A stretch of 64,000 bases of DNA from Neobacillus paridis (lineage in GTDB: Bacteria; Bacillota; Bacilli; Bacillales; Cytobacillaceae): the NCBI RefSeq assembly GCF_016765675.1, contig NZ_JAESWB010000168.1, positions 124,001-188,000 of the forward strand. The letters run 5' to 3'. This document shows, piece by piece, positions 45,552-56,996 of the stretch. The notes below the pieces were generated by a model that saw only the letters and a list, made by a program, of their open reading frames with translations, ran no database searches and had not been told where the DNA came from. How positions within the stretch are numbered: the first letter of the stretch is position 1; every line of letters starts with the position of its first letter. Both the position numbers and the translations under genes were made by a program.

Positions 45552-45686
45552 ATGGGATTTCTCCAAAACTGTAACTTCGCTATGGTTTTTATTTTTGGCA
45601 ATCTGCCAATTCTTGCGCTGCTATTTCTGCTGATTATTGCAGTCGTATTTGTATACAAAAAACGCAAGAATAGACCTAAAGGTTGA
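45552..45686 (+). CDS. Possible small single-span membrane protein, 44 residues
   Basis: An ORF beginning MGFLQNCNFAMVFIF with a strong hydrophobic helix (LPILALLFLLIIAVVFVYK) and a positively charged tail (KKRKNRPKG). The topology is that of a real small membrane protein, but there is no ribosome-binding site and the start lies at the edge of the ykuV terminator. It may be unexpressed or start elsewhere. Confidence 0.3.
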   Translation: MGFLQNCNFAMVFIFGNLPILALLFLLIIAVVFVYKKRKNRPKG

Positions 45687-45766
45687 TCGTTAATTCCTTT
45701 GGTTTTCGGTAAAAAGGTGCTAAAATGATAACATTATGAAGGATAGAAACGGTTGGGGGAGTTCTT

Positions 45767-46426
45767 GTGAAAAAGAGTTTTGCAGTGATTGGTCTCGGAC
45801 GATTTGGAGGAAGTATTTGCCGTACTTTAACGGATGAAGGGATGGAAGTATTGGCAATTGATATTAATGAAGAACGGGTAAATGAGTTTTCGATGATTGC
45901 CTCCCATGCTGTGGTTGGCGATACAACCGATGAAGCAGTATTGAAAAGCTTGGGGATCCGCAATTTTGATCATGTCATTGTCGCCATTGGTGATGATATC
46001 CAATCAAGCATTTTAACAACATTAATCCTTAAAGAGTTGGGAGTGCCTTTTGTTACCGCAAAGGCCCAAAATGATTACCATGAAAAGGTATTAAGAAAAA
46101 TCGGTGCCGACTACGTTGTCCACCCGGAGAGAGATATGGGCCGAAGGATTGCCCATAATATGATCTCAAGCAATATTGTCGATTATCTCGAGCTGTCAGA
46201 AGAACATAGCATTGTTGAGATCGTGGCAAACGCAAAACTTGGCGGCCATACCATTATGGATATGGACATTCGCAAGAAATATGGGTTAAACATTGTGGCC
46301 ATTAAAAGAGGCGGAGATATTATTGTTTCACCACAGGCCTCTGAAATGATTCAAGTCAATGATGTCCTAATTGTCATTGGGACGGATACTGACATTGATC
46401 GCTTTGAGAAAAAAGTTATGGAATAA
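45767..46426 (+). CDS. ktrC: Potassium uptake regulator KtrC (RCK domain)
   Basis: A protein of 219 residues with an N-terminal RCK_N Rossmann domain (FAVIGLGRFGGSICRTLTDE, then MEVLAIDINEERVNEF) and a C-terminal RCK_C domain. It is the cytosolic ring subunit that gates a Ktr membrane pore. It binds ATP or ADP, and its C-terminal domain may bind c-di-AMP, as shown for KtrA/KtrC. It starts at GTG after GGGGGAG. Confidence 0.93.
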   Translation: MKKSFAVIGLGRFGGSICRTLTDEGMEVLAIDINEERVNEFSMIASHAVVGDTTDEAVLKSLGIRNFDHVIVAIGDDIQSSILTTLILKELGVPFVTAKAQNDYHEKVLRKIGADYVVHPERDMGRRIAHNMISSNIVDYLELSEEHSIVEIVANAKLGGHTIMDMDIRKKYGLNIVAIKRGGDIIVSPQASEMIQVNDVLIVIGTDTDIDRFEKKVME

Positions 46427-46429
46427 TAA

Positions 46430-46457
46430 AGAGAAGCGTGGTCACGCTTCTCTTTTT
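46430..46457 (+). terminator. Terminator of ktrC
   Basis: AGAGAAGCGTG pairs perfectly with CACGCTTCTCT around two bases and is followed by TTTT. Confidence 0.88.
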
Positions 46458-46534
46458 AATAGTAATTTTTAGCGCTGTCTCTTCAGGTTAAAAGGAACAG
46501 ACCTTTAGTGCGAGGCGCTCACGCTTGTACTATT

Positions 46535-48202
46535 TTAAACTTCCATGATAATTGGCAAAATCATCGGTCTCCGTTTTGTTTTTTCATAGAGGAAAGGGGC
46601 TAATGTATCGGTAATTTCGTTTTTGATTTCCGACCATTGGCTTGTTTTTCGTTCCATTATTTTATTTAAGTGTTTGGTAATCAAAGTTTGTGCGTCATTG
46701 ATTAAATCACCGGATTCGCGCATATAGACAAATCCGCGGGAAATGAGGTCCGGCCCGGAGGCGATTTTGAATTCTTTCATGTTGATACTTACAACAACAA
46801 CAACTAAACCTTCTTCAGAAAGAATTCTGCGGTCGCGAAGGACAATATTCCCGATATCTCCGATTCCGCTTCCATCGATGTAAACAGACCCGGATGGAAT
46901 TTTTCCGGCTACTTGTGCGGTTGAATCGGAAAGAGCTAAAACTTCGCCATTATCCATAATAAAGCAATTTTCTTCTTCGACACCACAGTCGACTGCCAAT
47001 TTAGCATGCATCTTTTGCATCCGGTATTCCCCATGGATTGGCATGAAAAACTTTGGTTTGAGTAAACGCAGCATCAGTTTCTGCTCTTCCTGTCCGCCAT
47101 GACCGGATGTATGAATATTACTTAATTTGCCATGAATAACATCTGCACCTGCTCGATACAGCATATTAATCGTTCTGCTGACGCTAATGGTATTTCCCGG
47201 TATAGGTGATGATGAAAAGACAACTGTATCACCAGGGATGATTTGGATTTGGCGGTGGGTTCCATTGGCAATTCTTGATAGAGCCGCCATCGGTTCACCC
47301 TGACTTCCTGTACATAGAATGGTAACCTTTTCGGCGGGTAGGCGATTAATTTGCGTTGCATCGATAAAGGTATCTTTCGGTGCTCTTATATAGCCCAAAT
47401 CAAGCCCGATATTTATTGACGCTTCCATGCTTCGTCCAAATACGGCAATCTTCCGGCCATTTGTAATGGCTGCTTCCGTGACTTGTTGAAGGCGATGAAT
47501 ATTTGAGGCAAAAGTTGCAAAAATAATTCGTCCAGTTACCTTACGGAAAATATCCTGAATACTTTCTCCAACACGACGCTCAGACATGGTAAAATCAGGA
47601 ATTTCGCTATTCGTACTATCTGATAGTAAACAAAGGACACCGTCTTTTCCGATTTCAGCCATTTTTGTCAGATTTGCTGGTTCCCCAACCGGGGTAAAAT
47701 CAAATTTAAAATCGCCAGTGTGAACAATTTGTCCCGGTGGCGTTTTTACAACAATCCCATAAGAATCAGGGATACTGTGAGTGGTTCGGAAAAAGGTAAC
47801 AGAAGTTTTGCGGAACTTTATAACATCGTCTTCTTTAATTTCGATCAATTTCGTGTTACGTAACAAACCATGCTCTTCCAATTTGTTTTTTATTAATCCA
47901 AGAGCAAGCTTGCCGCCATAAATAGGGATATTTATTTCCCGTAGTAAATAAGGAATGCCCCCAATATGATCTTCGTGCCCATGGGTTACGAATAGGCCTT
48001 TTATTTTATCTTCGTTCTTGATTAAATAAGTATAGTCAGGAATTACGTAATCGATACCTAATAATTCATCTTCGGGGAATTTGATTCCAGCATCGATTAA
48101 AATAATTTCATCCTGGAATTGTACTCCATACGTGTTCTTGCCAATTTCACCTAACCCTCCCAAGGCAAAAACAGCAGCTTGATCATTCTTTACAAATTTC
48201 AT
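46535..48202 (-). CDS. rnjA: Ribonuclease J1
   Basis: A protein of 555 residues of the beta-CASP metallo-beta-lactamase group. It has the zinc motif [15 protein letters not shown], the motif [13 protein letters not shown], the beta-CASP region, and the later [10 protein letters not shown] and MPIHGEYRM. RNase J1 is the essential 5'-3' exo- and endonuclease of bacilli. rpoY precedes it by six bases on the same strand, a conserved pair. Confidence 0.97.
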   Translation of the reverse strand: MKFVKNDQAAVFALGGLGEIGKNTYGVQFQDEIILIDAGIKFPEDELLGIDYVIPDYTYLIKNEDKIKGLFVTHGHEDHIGGIPYLLREINIPIYGGKLALGLIKNKLEEHGLLRNTKLIEIKEDDVIKFRKTSVTFFRTTHSIPDSYGIVVKTPPGQIVHTGDFKFDFTPVGEPANLTKMAEIGKDGVLCLLSDSTNSEIPDFTMSERRVGESIQDIFRKVTGRIIFATFASNIHRLQQVTEAAITNGRKIAVFGRSMEASINIGLDLGYIRAPKDTFIDATQINRLPAEKVTILCTGSQGEPMAALSRIANGTHRQIQIIPGDTVVFSSSPIPGNTISVSRTINMLYRAGADVIHGKLSNIHTSGHGGQEEQKLMLRLLKPKFFMPIHGEYRMQKMHAKLAVDCGVEEENCFIMDNGEVLALSDSTAQVAGKIPSGSVYIDGSGIGDIGNIVLRDRRILSEEGLVVVVVSINMKEFKIASGPDLISRGFVYMRESGDLINDAQTLITKHLNKIMERKTSQWSEIKNEITDTLAPFLYEKTKRRPMILPIIMEV

Positions 48203-48208
48203 ATATTA

Positions 48209-48418
48209 TCAAATCTCCAATACTTTAAAGTCTTCGTTTTGTTGTTCATACTGTAAATAAGCTCCCTTCACTTCTTGTATATATTCGATGTTATAACCGC
48301 GGTCTCCAATTTTAGCGTAAACATCTCTTACAGATTCAGCCTCAATGAAAAAGGTTTTTGTTTTTTCTCGAACTGGTACCTCATTAATTGATTCTTGGTA
48401 ATAAACTTTAAAAATCAT
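48209..48418 (-). CDS. rpoY: RNA polymerase epsilon subunit
   Basis: A protein of 69 residues: MIFKVYYQESINEVPVREKT, then RDVYAKIGDRGYNIEYIQEV. It matches RpoY (YkzG), the small epsilon subunit that binds RNA polymerase in Firmicutes and resembles phage Gp2. It is cotranscribed with rnjA. SD is AAGGAGCGGG. Confidence 0.95.
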   Translation of the reverse strand: MIFKVYYQESINEVPVREKTKTFFIEAESVRDVYAKIGDRGYNIEYIQEVKGAYLQYEQQNEDFKVLEI

Positions 48419-48452
48419 GGCAATCCCGCTCCTTAATCATATAACTTTTTCT

Positions 48453-48481
48453 ATTATATAAAACATTTTCATCTTTTTCAT
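48453..48481 (-). promoter_or_regulatory. Probable promoter of rpoY-rnjA
   Basis: On the minus strand a perfect TATAAT stands 17 bases after ATGAAA (one mismatch from TTGAAA-type -35), about 40 bases before the rpoY start. Confidence 0.55.
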
Positions 48482-48559
48482 TTATTTTCTTTGAATTCCT
48501 CAAACTGAGCAGAAAACGATCTGAAAAGAATCACTGAATATCAATTTACAATAAGGAAG

Positions 48560-48594
48560 GAGCCCTTCGCAACTTGAAGGGCTCAAAATTTTTT
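48560..48594 (+). terminator. Hairpin with plus-strand T run
   Basis: GAGCCCTTC pairs with GAAGGGCTC around seven bases, followed on the plus strand by AAAATTTTTT. No plus-strand gene precedes it. On the minus strand it follows the stop of a 23-residue ORF but lacks a T run there. Confidence 0.6.
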
Positions 48595-48664
48595 AGGCAA
48601 TTGATTTTTTTCGTAATAAATCTTTCCACTGTTTCAAGAGCTTCTTTCTTAGCTTCTTTAACAT
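48593..48664 (-). CDS. Possible 23-residue cationic peptide
   Basis: A short ORF with a good ribosome site (AGGAGATGACCC before the ATG). The product begins MLKKLRKKLLKQWKDLLRKK, ten basic residues of 23, and forms an amphipathic helix by pattern. It lies between rpoY-rnjA and ykrA and ends in a hairpin. It could be a membrane-active or RNA-binding micropeptide, or chance. Confidence 0.45.
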   Translation of the reverse strand: MLKKLRKKLLKQWKDLLRKKSIA

Positions 48665-48872
48665 AGTGGGTCATCTCCTTACTTTTATTTTAAACCATCC
48701 TTGTCCAAAGTAAAGCGAGCAATCATAAAAATGTTGAAAATTTTTAACAGAAATAAATGGACGTTTTTTATTCCTTGTGGAAAGAAGTGTGTACCGTGCT
48801 TTTTTATTAGATAGTATATGAGGAATTAGCGGATTTTTTCATGGTTAATCATGGAATTTAACGTAGGGCCAA

Positions 48873-48901
48873 TTGACAATTTGGTAAATGTAGTTTAGGG
48901 T
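48873..48901 (+). promoter_or_regulatory. Possible promoter of ykrA
   Basis: Perfect TTGACA, 17-base spacer, and TAGGGT as a weak -10, ending about 45 bases before the ykrA start. Confidence 0.4.
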
Positions 48902-48946
48902 TTAAGGGAAAAAATAGATACTGGATCAAGATTGAAGGGGACCTGT

Positions 48947-49717
48947 ATGAAGAAAATTGTTTTTTTCGATATAGATGGAACATTGCTCGATCAACAAAAA
49001 AGCCTTCCTAATAGTACAAAGAAAGCAATCCAGAAATTAAAAGAGAACGGTATTTTTGTGGCGATTGCAACTGGAAGAGCTCCGTTTATGTTTGAACATT
49101 TGCGTGAGGAATTGGAGATAGACTCGTTTGTAAGTTTTAATGGCCAATACGTAGTTTTTGAAAACCAGGTTATTTATGAAAATCCTTTATCGGAAGGGGG
49201 ATTAGAAGAATTATTATCCGATACCAAGAATAATAACCACCCGCTTGTGTTCATGAATGAGAAAACCATGAAGGCGAGTATCAGCAAGCATCGTTTTATT
49301 CAAGAAAGTTTGGCTACGCTGGGTTTTCCTCATCCAAATAAAGATGATCAATTTTATTCAAAGCGAAAAATTTATCAAACACTGCTTTTTTGCCAAGAAG
49401 GTGACGAGCAGCAATATTTAACGAAGTACGATCACTTTCATTTCATTCGTTGGCACCCATTGGCAGTTGATGTACTGCCCAAAGGCGGCTCAAAGGCAGA
49501 AGGAATAAAAAAATTGATAAAGGAACTGGGGTTTGCTTTACAAGATGTGTATGCTTTTGGAGACGGACTTAATGATTTGGAAATGCTGAAAACAGTCGGA
49601 ATTGGCGTTGCTATGGGCAATGGGGTTCCACAGGCGAAGGAACTTGCTGATTTTGTTACAAGTGATGTGTCCGAAGATGGCATTTGGAACGGTTTAAAGG
49701 AATTGAAACTTATTTAA
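48947..49717 (+). CDS. ykrA: YkrA, Cof-type HAD phosphatase
   Basis: A protein of 256 residues; ATG after GAAGGGG chosen over an upstream TTG. HAD motif 1 FFDIDGTLLD, motif 2 AIATGRAP, the lysine of motif 3 in PKGGSKAEGI, and motif 4 AFGDGLNDLEML are all intact, with a Cof-type cap between. It hydrolyses small phosphate esters, and the natural substrate is unknown. Order rnjA-ykrA-defB follows B. subtilis. Confidence 0.92.
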   Translation: MKKIVFFDIDGTLLDQQKSLPNSTKKAIQKLKENGIFVAIATGRAPFMFEHLREELEIDSFVSFNGQYVVFENQVIYENPLSEGGLEELLSDTKNNNHPLVFMNEKTMKASISKHRFIQESLATLGFPHPNKDDQFYSKRKIYQTLLFCQEGDEQQYLTKYDHFHFIRWHPLAVDVLPKGGSKAEGIKKLIKELGFALQDVYAFGDGLNDLEMLKTVGIGVAMGNGVPQAKELADFVTSDVSEDGIWNGLKELKLI

Positions 49718-49728
49718 AGAAGGTGTAA

Positions 49729-49805
49729 GGCTGTCTAAAAAGAGAGGGTGTCAGACCCCATAAAATTTAATGGAACCTGACACCGGTTGGGACAGTCTCT
49801 TTTTA
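49729..49805. repeat. Intergenic inverted-repeat element, copy 1
   Basis: Starts GGCTGTCTAAA. AAAAAGAGA and TCTCTTTTT form the outer arms and GGTGTCAG with CTGACACC the inner arms, making a long folded hairpin between convergent ykrA and defB. Three blocks (GGCTGTCTAAA, TGTCAG, ACCTGACAC) recur in the element after yktA. It can act as terminator for both converging genes. Confidence 0.75.
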
Positions 49806-49811
49806 AATTGT

Positions 49812-50366
49812 CTAGCTGTCAATCTCAATTGCGCCTTCGATTGGCTTTAATGGGTTGTTTTTATCGATATGATCATAAAACATGATCCCGTTTAAATGGT
49901 CAATCTCATGCTGAAAGCAAACGGCTGGCAGTCCTTTTAGGCGAAGTTTTATTTCTTTTCCGTCTACATCGAATCCTTTTACAGTTATTCTTGCGTACCG
50001 AGGAACATAGCCTGGAATGGATTCATCTACGGAGAGACAGCCCTCCCCCGATTTTAAATAGGCTCTTTCAACAGAGTGGCTGATAATTTTGGGATTAAAG
50101 AGGGCATAGCTATAAAGCTCACCTTTATCACCGACGATATGAACAGCAATCATTCGTTTGGATACATTGATTTGTGGTGCTGCCAGCCCAATTCCCGGGC
50201 GGAGACCATATTTTTCTGCAACTTCTGGATTTTGGCTATTAATGAGAAATTCCAAAAGCTCAGTTAGTATTTGTTTATCTTCGTCAGACGGTGGCATTAC
50301 AACCTCCTCAGCTGTTTTCCGAAGTGTTGGATGGCCATCTCGAATAATATTATCCATTGTTATCAT
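49812..50366 (-). CDS. defB: Peptide deformylase 2
   Basis: A protein of 184 residues, same length as B. subtilis DefB; the ATG is chosen because AGGAG is then eight bases off. Metal and active-site motifs are [15 protein letters not shown] (Cys ligand) and QHEIDHLNG (His ligands and catalytic Glu). It removes the formyl group from nascent proteins. It is the major, longer type-2 deformylase in bacilli, with its characteristic insertion before GIGLAAPQ. Confidence 0.95.
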   Translation of the reverse strand: MITMDNIIRDGHPTLRKTAEEVVMPPSDEDKQILTELLEFLINSQNPEVAEKYGLRPGIGLAAPQINVSKRMIAVHIVGDKGELYSYALFNPKIISHSVERAYLKSGEGCLSVDESIPGYVPRYARITVKGFDVDGKEIKLRLKGLPAVCFQHEIDHLNGIMFYDHIDKNNPLKPIEGAIEIDS

Positions 50367-50548
50367 GACGTTCACTCCTGTAATTCCATTTATTATGAAT
50401 TAGTCTACTAAACAATTTTATAAATTCTCTTTTAATATTTTGGGATGGCAATGTTATTGTTGATTTTTAAATCAGCAGGTTGCTTAACACGGCCATTGTA
50501 AAAAAACCGGACATCGCTATAGTAAAAAAGTGATTAGGAGGGATTAAA

Positions 50549-51211
50549 GTGCAAACTATCAGAAAAAGTCACTTTATTATAACGGTTATTGCAATTTTTG
50601 TCATGTTATCAGGCTGTGCCAAGAAAAATACAACCGTCGAGGAAATATATCATGTCTTAGAGAAGACCGTTACAAAGGAAAAGGTATTTGAACAGCAGCA
50701 AAAACCACTTGTCACATTAGAAAAAAAGGAAAAAAATCTTTATAATCAAATCATTCGCCTAGGATTGAAACAGTATGATCAGATTGTTAAACTTTCCAAT
50801 GAAGCCATTGCTTCCGTCAACCAGAGGAAAAAACTGATGGATAAAGAAACTAAAAGCATAGAGGAATCAGAGCAGGAATTTAAAAAAATTAAACCGCTTA
50901 TCGGAAAATTAGAAGACCCAGATTTAAGAAAAATTACGAGTGAGTTAGCTGATATTATGTCAAAACGGTATAAGGCCCACGAAAAACTGAGTCTTGAATA
51001 TAATGATGCCTTAAAAAACGATAAAAAGTTATACGAAATGTTTAAAAATAAGAACCTTCCCCTGCAGGAGCTTGAGGGACAAGTCAATAAACTGAACAAA
51101 ATTTATAAGACAATCTCGGCTACCAATGAAGAATTCAATCAACTTACAGAACAATACAACAAGAAAAAGCTTAGTTTTTACAAAAAAGCAGGCTTAGCGA
51201 CAAATAAATAA
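50549..51211 (+). CDS. ykyA: YkyA-type lipoprotein
   Basis: A protein of 220 residues starting at GTG after TTAGGAGGG. It has a signal peptide with lipobox LSGC, then a long charged, helical body rich in Lys and Glu that reads as coiled coil (KLIGKLEDPDLRK-like blocks). It corresponds in place and composition to B. subtilis YkyA upstream of pdhA. Function unknown. The protein would sit on the outer face of the membrane. Confidence 0.85.
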   Translation: MQTIRKSHFIITVIAIFVMLSGCAKKNTTVEEIYHVLEKTVTKEKVFEQQQKPLVTLEKKEKNLYNQIIRLGLKQYDQIVKLSNEAIASVNQRKKLMDKETKSIEESEQEFKKIKPLIGKLEDPDLRKITSELADIMSKRYKAHEKLSLEYNDALKNDKKLYEMFKNKNLPLQELEGQVNKLNKIYKTISATNEEFNQLTEQYNKKKLSFYKKAGLATNK

Positions 51212-51218
51212 TTAGCTT

Positions 51219-51248
51219 AAAAAATCGGCTCATCATGAGCCGATTTTT
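51219..51248 (+). terminator. Terminator of ykyA
   Basis: AAAATCGGCTCAT pairs with (AT)GAGCCGATTTTT with a short loop. It separates ykyA from the pdh operon. Confidence 0.88.
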
Positions 51249-51568
51249 CTATATTATAACAATGGGAGAAATTAATACGTTTTTATATAACAGTTTTCAT
51301 TCAAAAAATGAAACAGTAATTAAAAGAACTATTTTTATTTAATAAGATAAACGTAGTGAAAAATTATAATGCTAAGTGTTTGACGATGATAAATGAATAT
51401 TGTAAACTCGATATTGAGATCGATAGTTGTATTATTTTTTTAGGTATAAAAAATAATACAGAACAATCCGCTGGAAGAAAATGATTCTTGTGTTTTAACT
51501 TGTATTTTTTGTGAAAGGTTAACTATAGTTAATTTTCGAAAATGCAGTGAATTTTAAAAGGAGCTCAA
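51249..51568 (+). promoter_or_regulatory. pdh upstream region with a probable promoter and palindrome
   Basis: This 320-base AT-rich stretch has no gene. A likely promoter is TTGTAT (51500-51505), 18 bases, TATAGT (51524-51529). The -10 lies inside the perfect 14-base palindrome TTAACTATAGTTAA (51519-51532), a possible repressor operator. No riboswitch motif was recognised. Confidence 0.45.
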
Positions 51569-52769
<1,201 letters not shown>

Positions 52770-52772
52770 GCC

Positions 52773-53750
52773 ATGGCTCAAATGACAATGATTCAAGCAA
52801 TTACAGATGCATTGCGCACTGAACTGAAAAATGATCCGAATACTTTAGTGTTTGGCGAAGATGTTGGCGTTAATGGCGGAGTATTCCGGGCAACTGAGGG
52901 GCTTCAAAAGGAATTTGGTGAGGAGCGTGTATTCGATACCCCACTTGCCGAGTCCGGTATTGGCGGTTTGTCAATTGGACTTGCACTGCAAGGATTCCGT
53001 CCAATTCCAGAAATCCAATTCTTTGGTTTCGTCTTTGAAGCGATGGATTCCATTGCTGGTCAAATGTCGCGGATGCGTTACCGTTCGGGCGGCCATTACC
53101 ATATGCCGATCACTGTCCGTTCCCCATTTGGCGGCGGTGTTCATACTCCCGAATTGCATTCAGACAGCTTAGAAGGATTAATGGCCCAAACACCTGGACT
53201 AAAAGTGGTTGTTCCTTCGACTCCTTATGATGCCAAAGGACTATTACTTTCAGCTATCCGCGATAATGATCCGGTAATTTTCCTTGAACATTTAAAGTTA
53301 TACCGGGCATTCCGTGAAGAGGTCCCGGAAGAGGAGTATACAATTCCACTTGGGAAAGCGGATGTTAAACGTGAAGGTTCAGATTTGTCGATTATCACTT
53401 ATGGTGCAATGGTGCATGAGTCACTTAAAGCGGCAACTGAACTGGAAAAAGAAGGATATTCTGTTGAAGTCGTTGATTTAAGAACGATTAGTCCGCTGGA
53501 TGTTGAAACGATCATCGCTTCTGTTGAAAAAACAGGCCGAGCCATCGTCGTTCAGGAAGCTCAAAAACAAGCAGGTGTTGCGGCAAATGTGGTAGCGGAA
53601 ATTAATGAGCGGGCTATTTTAAGCTTGGAAGCACCGGTATTACGTGTTACGGCACCAGATACAGTCTATCCGTTCTCACAAGCAGAATCAGTATGGCTGC
53701 CAAATTACAAAGACGTAATGGAAACAGCAAAAAAAGTACTAACATTTTAA
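52773..53750 (+). CDS. pdhB: Pyruvate dehydrogenase E1 component, beta subunit
   Basis: A protein of 325 residues, three bases after pdhA. Typical blocks are [50 protein letters not shown], and the C-terminal transketolase domain [11 protein letters not shown]. It forms the E1 heterotetramer with PdhA, binding ThDP at the interface. Followed by a 91-base gap containing a hairpin. Confidence 0.97.
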   Translation: MAQMTMIQAITDALRTELKNDPNTLVFGEDVGVNGGVFRATEGLQKEFGEERVFDTPLAESGIGGLSIGLALQGFRPIPEIQFFGFVFEAMDSIAGQMSRMRYRSGGHYHMPITVRSPFGGGVHTPELHSDSLEGLMAQTPGLKVVVPSTPYDAKGLLLSAIRDNDPVIFLEHLKLYRAFREEVPEEEYTIPLGKADVKREGSDLSIITYGAMVHESLKAATELEKEGYSVEVVDLRTISPLDVETIIASVEKTGRAIVVQEAQKQAGVAANVVAEINERAILSLEAPVLRVTAPDTVYPFSQAESVWLPNYKDVMETAKKVLTF

Positions 53751-53757
53751 TGAAACA

Positions 53758-53784
53758 GGGAAATGGACAGCTGTTCTATTTCCC
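53758..53784 (+). repeat. Hairpin between pdhB and pdhC
   Basis: GGGAAAT pairs with ATTTCCC around 13 bases, with no T run. It may be an mRNA processing or partial attenuation point that changes E1 versus E2/E3 levels. Confidence 0.45.
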
Positions 53785-53841
53785 TATTGCTACTAAAAAA
53801 TGACCTCAAAATATTTGATAAAACTAGGAGGATGAAACACT

Positions 53842-55155
53842 GTGTCATTTCAATTTAAAATGCCTGATATCGGTGAAGGACTGCATGAAGGCGAAATTGT
53901 GAAATGGTTTATTAAGCCAGGCGATAAAGTAAATGAAGATGATGTTCTTTGTGAAATCCAAAATGATAAATCGGTTGTTGAAATTCCATCTCCAGTTGAA
54001 GGAACCGTACTAGAAGTTTTAGTGGAAGAAGGAACGGTCGCCACGGTAGGGCAGGTACTTGTTACCTTTGATGCACCTGGATATGAGGATCTTCAATTTA
54101 AAGGGGACCAGGGTGAGGAAGAGGCAAAGCCAGAAGAGCCAGCAACACCTGAAGTGGCGCCAACACCTGAAACTAAATCTGAAAATGCTCCACAAGCTGC
54201 AGTACAGCAAGTTGAAGTAGATCCAAACCGCCGTGTTATTGCCATGCCATCCGTAAGAAAATATGCCCGTGAAAAAGGTGTAGATATCCACTTAGTGGCA
54301 GGAACCGGTAATAACGGCCGAATTATGAAAAATGACATTGATGCATTTCTAAACGGTGGTGCTCAAGCGGTTCAACCAGCTGCATCTGCTGTTCAAGAAG
54401 CTGTCGTCGATGCTGTTGAAGCCGCACCAGCTTCCGCCATTCCGCAAGGACAATATCCAGAAACACGTGAGAAATTAAGCGGTATCCGTAAGGCAATTGC
54501 CAAAGCAATGGTAAATTCAAAGCATACTGCGCCTCATGTCACATTGATGGATGAAGTCGATGTCACAAAACTGGTTGCTCATCGGAAGAAATTTAAAGAA
54601 GTGGCAGCACAAAAAGGCATTAAGCTGACATTCCTGCCATATGTCGTAAAAGCTTTAACTAGTGCTTTGCGCGAGTACCCAGTACTTAACACCTCTATCG
54701 ATGATGCTGCAGGTGAAATTGTTCATAAGCACTACTATAATATAGGTATTGCCGCAGACACAGAAAGAGGCTTATTAGTACCGGTTGTGAAAGACGCCGA
54801 CCGCAAGTCAGTATTTACAATTTCCCAAGAAATTAATGAATTGGCCGACAAAGCCCGCAACGGTAAGCTGGCTCTGGATGAAATGAAAGGCGGTTCATGT
54901 ACCATCAGTAACATTGGTTCGGCTGGCGGTCAATGGTTTACTCCGGTTATTAATCATCCGGAAGTTGCGATTTTGGGAATCGGTCGTATCGCCGAAAAGC
55001 CAATTGTCAGAGATGGTGAAATCGTCGCAGCTCCTGTGTTGGCGGTCAGCTTAAGCTTTGACCACCGGATGATTGATGGAGCGACAGCGCAAAATGCTTT
55101 GAATCATATTAAGCGCTTATTAAACGACCCAGAACTATTACTAATGGAGGCATAA
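53842..55155 (+). CDS. pdhC: Dihydrolipoamide acetyltransferase E2 (pyruvate dehydrogenase)
   Basis: A protein of 437 residues, GTG start after AGGAGGATG. One lipoyl domain with the lipoylated lysine K43 in [10 protein letters not shown], an acidic Pro/Ala-rich linker, the E1/E3-binding domain ([19 protein letters not shown]), a second flexible linker, and the catalytic domain with [15 protein letters not shown] (active-site His and Asp). It forms the 60-mer core. Single lipoyl domain, as usual in bacilli. Confidence 0.97.
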   Translation: MSFQFKMPDIGEGLHEGEIVKWFIKPGDKVNEDDVLCEIQNDKSVVEIPSPVEGTVLEVLVEEGTVATVGQVLVTFDAPGYEDLQFKGDQGEEEAKPEEPATPEVAPTPETKSENAPQAAVQQVEVDPNRRVIAMPSVRKYAREKGVDIHLVAGTGNNGRIMKNDIDAFLNGGAQAVQPAASAVQEAVVDAVEAAPASAIPQGQYPETREKLSGIRKAIAKAMVNSKHTAPHVTLMDEVDVTKLVAHRKKFKEVAAQKGIKLTFLPYVVKALTSALREYPVLNTSIDDAAGEIVHKHYYNIGIAADTERGLLVPVVKDADRKSVFTISQEINELADKARNGKLALDEMKGGSCTISNIGSAGGQWFTPVINHPEVAILGIGRIAEKPIVRDGEIVAAPVLAVSLSFDHRMIDGATAQNALNHIKRLLNDPELLLMEA

Positions 55156-55159
55156 TAAA

Positions 55160-56575
55160 ATGGTAGTTGGAGATTTCCCAATTGAAACAGATACTATAGT
55201 CATCGGTGCGGGACCTGGGGGATATGTTGCCGCCATCCGTGCGGCACAGCTCGGACAGAAAGTGACCGTTGTTGAAAGAGAATACGTGGGCGGTGTTTGT
55301 CTAAATGTTGGCTGTATCCCTTCTAAAGCCATCATTGCGGCTGGCCACCGTTATGAAACGGCAAAACACTCGGATGCATTTGGAATTTCAGCGGAAAATG
55401 TAACAGTGGATTTTTCAAAGGTTCAGCAATTTAAAGCTAGTGTTGTCAAAAAATTAACCGGCGGTGTTGAAGGTCTTTTAAAAGGAAATAAAGTAAACAT
55501 TGTTCGTGGGGAAGCGTATTTTGTTGACAGCCATTCATTACGGGTCATTAACGGTGATTCGGCTCAAACTTATTCATTTAAAAATGCCATTATTGCTACC
55601 GGGTCACGGCCGATTGAACTTCCTACCTTTAAGTATTCAAAACGTGTTCTGGATTCAACTGGTGCACTCAATTTACCAGAGATTCCGAAAAAGCTGGTCG
55701 TCATCGGCGGCGGCGTGATTGGCGTGGAACTTGGTGGTGCATATGCTAACTTTGGTACTCAGGTTACGATTTTAGAAGGTGCTGAAGAAATCTTAGGCAT
55801 GGGTGTATTCGATAAGCAAATGGCATCCCTGGTTAAGCGCAGCTTGAAGAAAAAGGGTGCCGAGATTGTTACGAAAGCGTTCGCTAAAGGGGTCGAAGAA
55901 ACCGAAAATGGTGTTGTCGTAACATACGAAGCCAAAGGTGAAGAAAAGAAAGTAGAAGCAGATTATGTCTTTGTTATGGTTGGCCGCCGTCCGAATACAG
56001 ATGAAATGGGACTTGAACAGGCGGGTGTAAAAGTGAATGAGCGCGGACTTGTTGAAATTGACAAACAATGCCGGACCAACGTAAGTAATATTTATGCGAT
56101 TGGTGATATTGTTCCCGGCCCGCAGCTTGCACATAAAGCATCATATGAAGCCAAAATTGCTGCTGAGGCCATTTCTGGTCTTCCTTCTGAGATTGATTAT
56201 TTAGGTATTCCAGCTGTCGTATTCTCTGATCCAGAACTGGCATCTGTTGGCTATACTGAACAGCAGGCCAAAGAAGAGGGAATTGATGTAACGGCAGCAA
56301 AATTTCCGTTTGCAGCAAATGGCCGTGCGTTATCACTTGCTAGCTCTGATGGTTTTTTAAGGTTAATTACGCGTAAAGAGGATGGGCTTGTAATCGGGGC
56401 ACAAATTGCAGGTGCCAATGCATCTGATATGATAGCCGAGCTTGGACTGGCAATTGAGGCAGGAATGACTGCTGAGGATCTTGCTTTGACTATCCATGCT
56501 CATCCTACTTTAGGTGAAATTACCATGGAAGCCGCAGAAGTAGCACTGGGAACACCGATTCACATTCTTAAATAA
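55160..56575 (+). CDS. pdhD: Dihydrolipoamide dehydrogenase E3
   Basis: A protein of 471 residues, four bases after pdhC. FAD motif [19 protein letters not shown], redox disulfide [17 protein letters not shown] motif [18 protein letters not shown], and the C-terminal active-site HAHPTLGE are all intact. It reoxidises the lipoyl groups of PdhC with NAD and probably serves other keto-acid complexes too. Last gene of the operon before a strong terminator. Confidence 0.97.
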   Translation: MVVGDFPIETDTIVIGAGPGGYVAAIRAAQLGQKVTVVEREYVGGVCLNVGCIPSKAIIAAGHRYETAKHSDAFGISAENVTVDFSKVQQFKASVVKKLTGGVEGLLKGNKVNIVRGEAYFVDSHSLRVINGDSAQTYSFKNAIIATGSRPIELPTFKYSKRVLDSTGALNLPEIPKKLVVIGGGVIGVELGGAYANFGTQVTILEGAEEILGMGVFDKQMASLVKRSLKKKGAEIVTKAFAKGVEETENGVVVTYEAKGEEKKVEADYVFVMVGRRPNTDEMGLEQAGVKVNERGLVEIDKQCRTNVSNIYAIGDIVPGPQLAHKASYEAKIAAEAISGLPSEIDYLGIPAVVFSDPELASVGYTEQQAKEEGIDVTAAKFPFAANGRALSLASSDGFLRLITRKEDGLVIGAQIAGANASDMIAELGLAIEAGMTAEDLALTIHAHPTLGEITMEAAEVALGTPIHILK

Positions 56576-56582
56576 GTAAATG

Positions 56583-56622
56583 AAAGTCCTTTTCACAAAT
56601 AAAGTGGAAAGGACTTTTTTTT
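56583..56622 (+). terminator. Terminator of the pdh operon
   Basis: A 14-bp stem (AAAGTCCTTTTCAC with GTGGAAAGGACTTT) with a seven-base loop and a long T run. Confidence 0.9.
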
Positions 56623-56753
56623 GTCCATAAATAGAATAAATTTTTCTTTTAGACAGGAATTATTTTCTCTCTTAATAAAAACACTAAAGTGGAAAATAAG
56701 ACACAAGTCAAACATATATATCAAAATAATATGTTTTTTAAGTGGTGATGAAG

Positions 56754-56996
56754 TTGAGGATTTATGTGGTAATACTGCTGCAATTTATGATTTGGAGCGG
56801 CTATACATTTATTGAATGGCTGTCGCAGCATGATCAATTGATATATAAAGTGATGATGTTTTTTGTCTTTTTTTATTTGGCATTTATTATTGGCAATAAG
56901 GTTACACAATCGCTAAGAAAAACATTTTTTATCACAACCTTTAGTTTGGTTGTCTATTCCTCTATCCATTATACAATGGCATTATTTATCCATTAA
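56754..56996 (+). CDS. Small membrane protein, 80 residues
   Basis: Two or three hydrophobic helices (MRIYVVILLQFMIWSGYTF, YKVMMFFVFFYLAFIIGNKV, TFFITTFSLVVYSSIHYTM). I do not recognise a family. TTG is preferred as start because GGTGATG lies five bases ahead; ATG or GTG codons two to four codons upstream lack a ribosome site. Converges with the DUF1885-like gene. Confidence 0.55.
   Translation: MRIYVVILLQFMIWSGYTFIEWLSQHDQLIYKVMMFFVFFYLAFIIGNKVTQSLRKTFFITTFSLVVYSSIHYTMALFIH

Noticed and set aside
56621..56815. Plus-strand frame of 64 codons after pdhD
   Set aside because: Starts inside the pdh terminator tail, has no ribosome site, and the neighbouring frame gives a better membrane protein.
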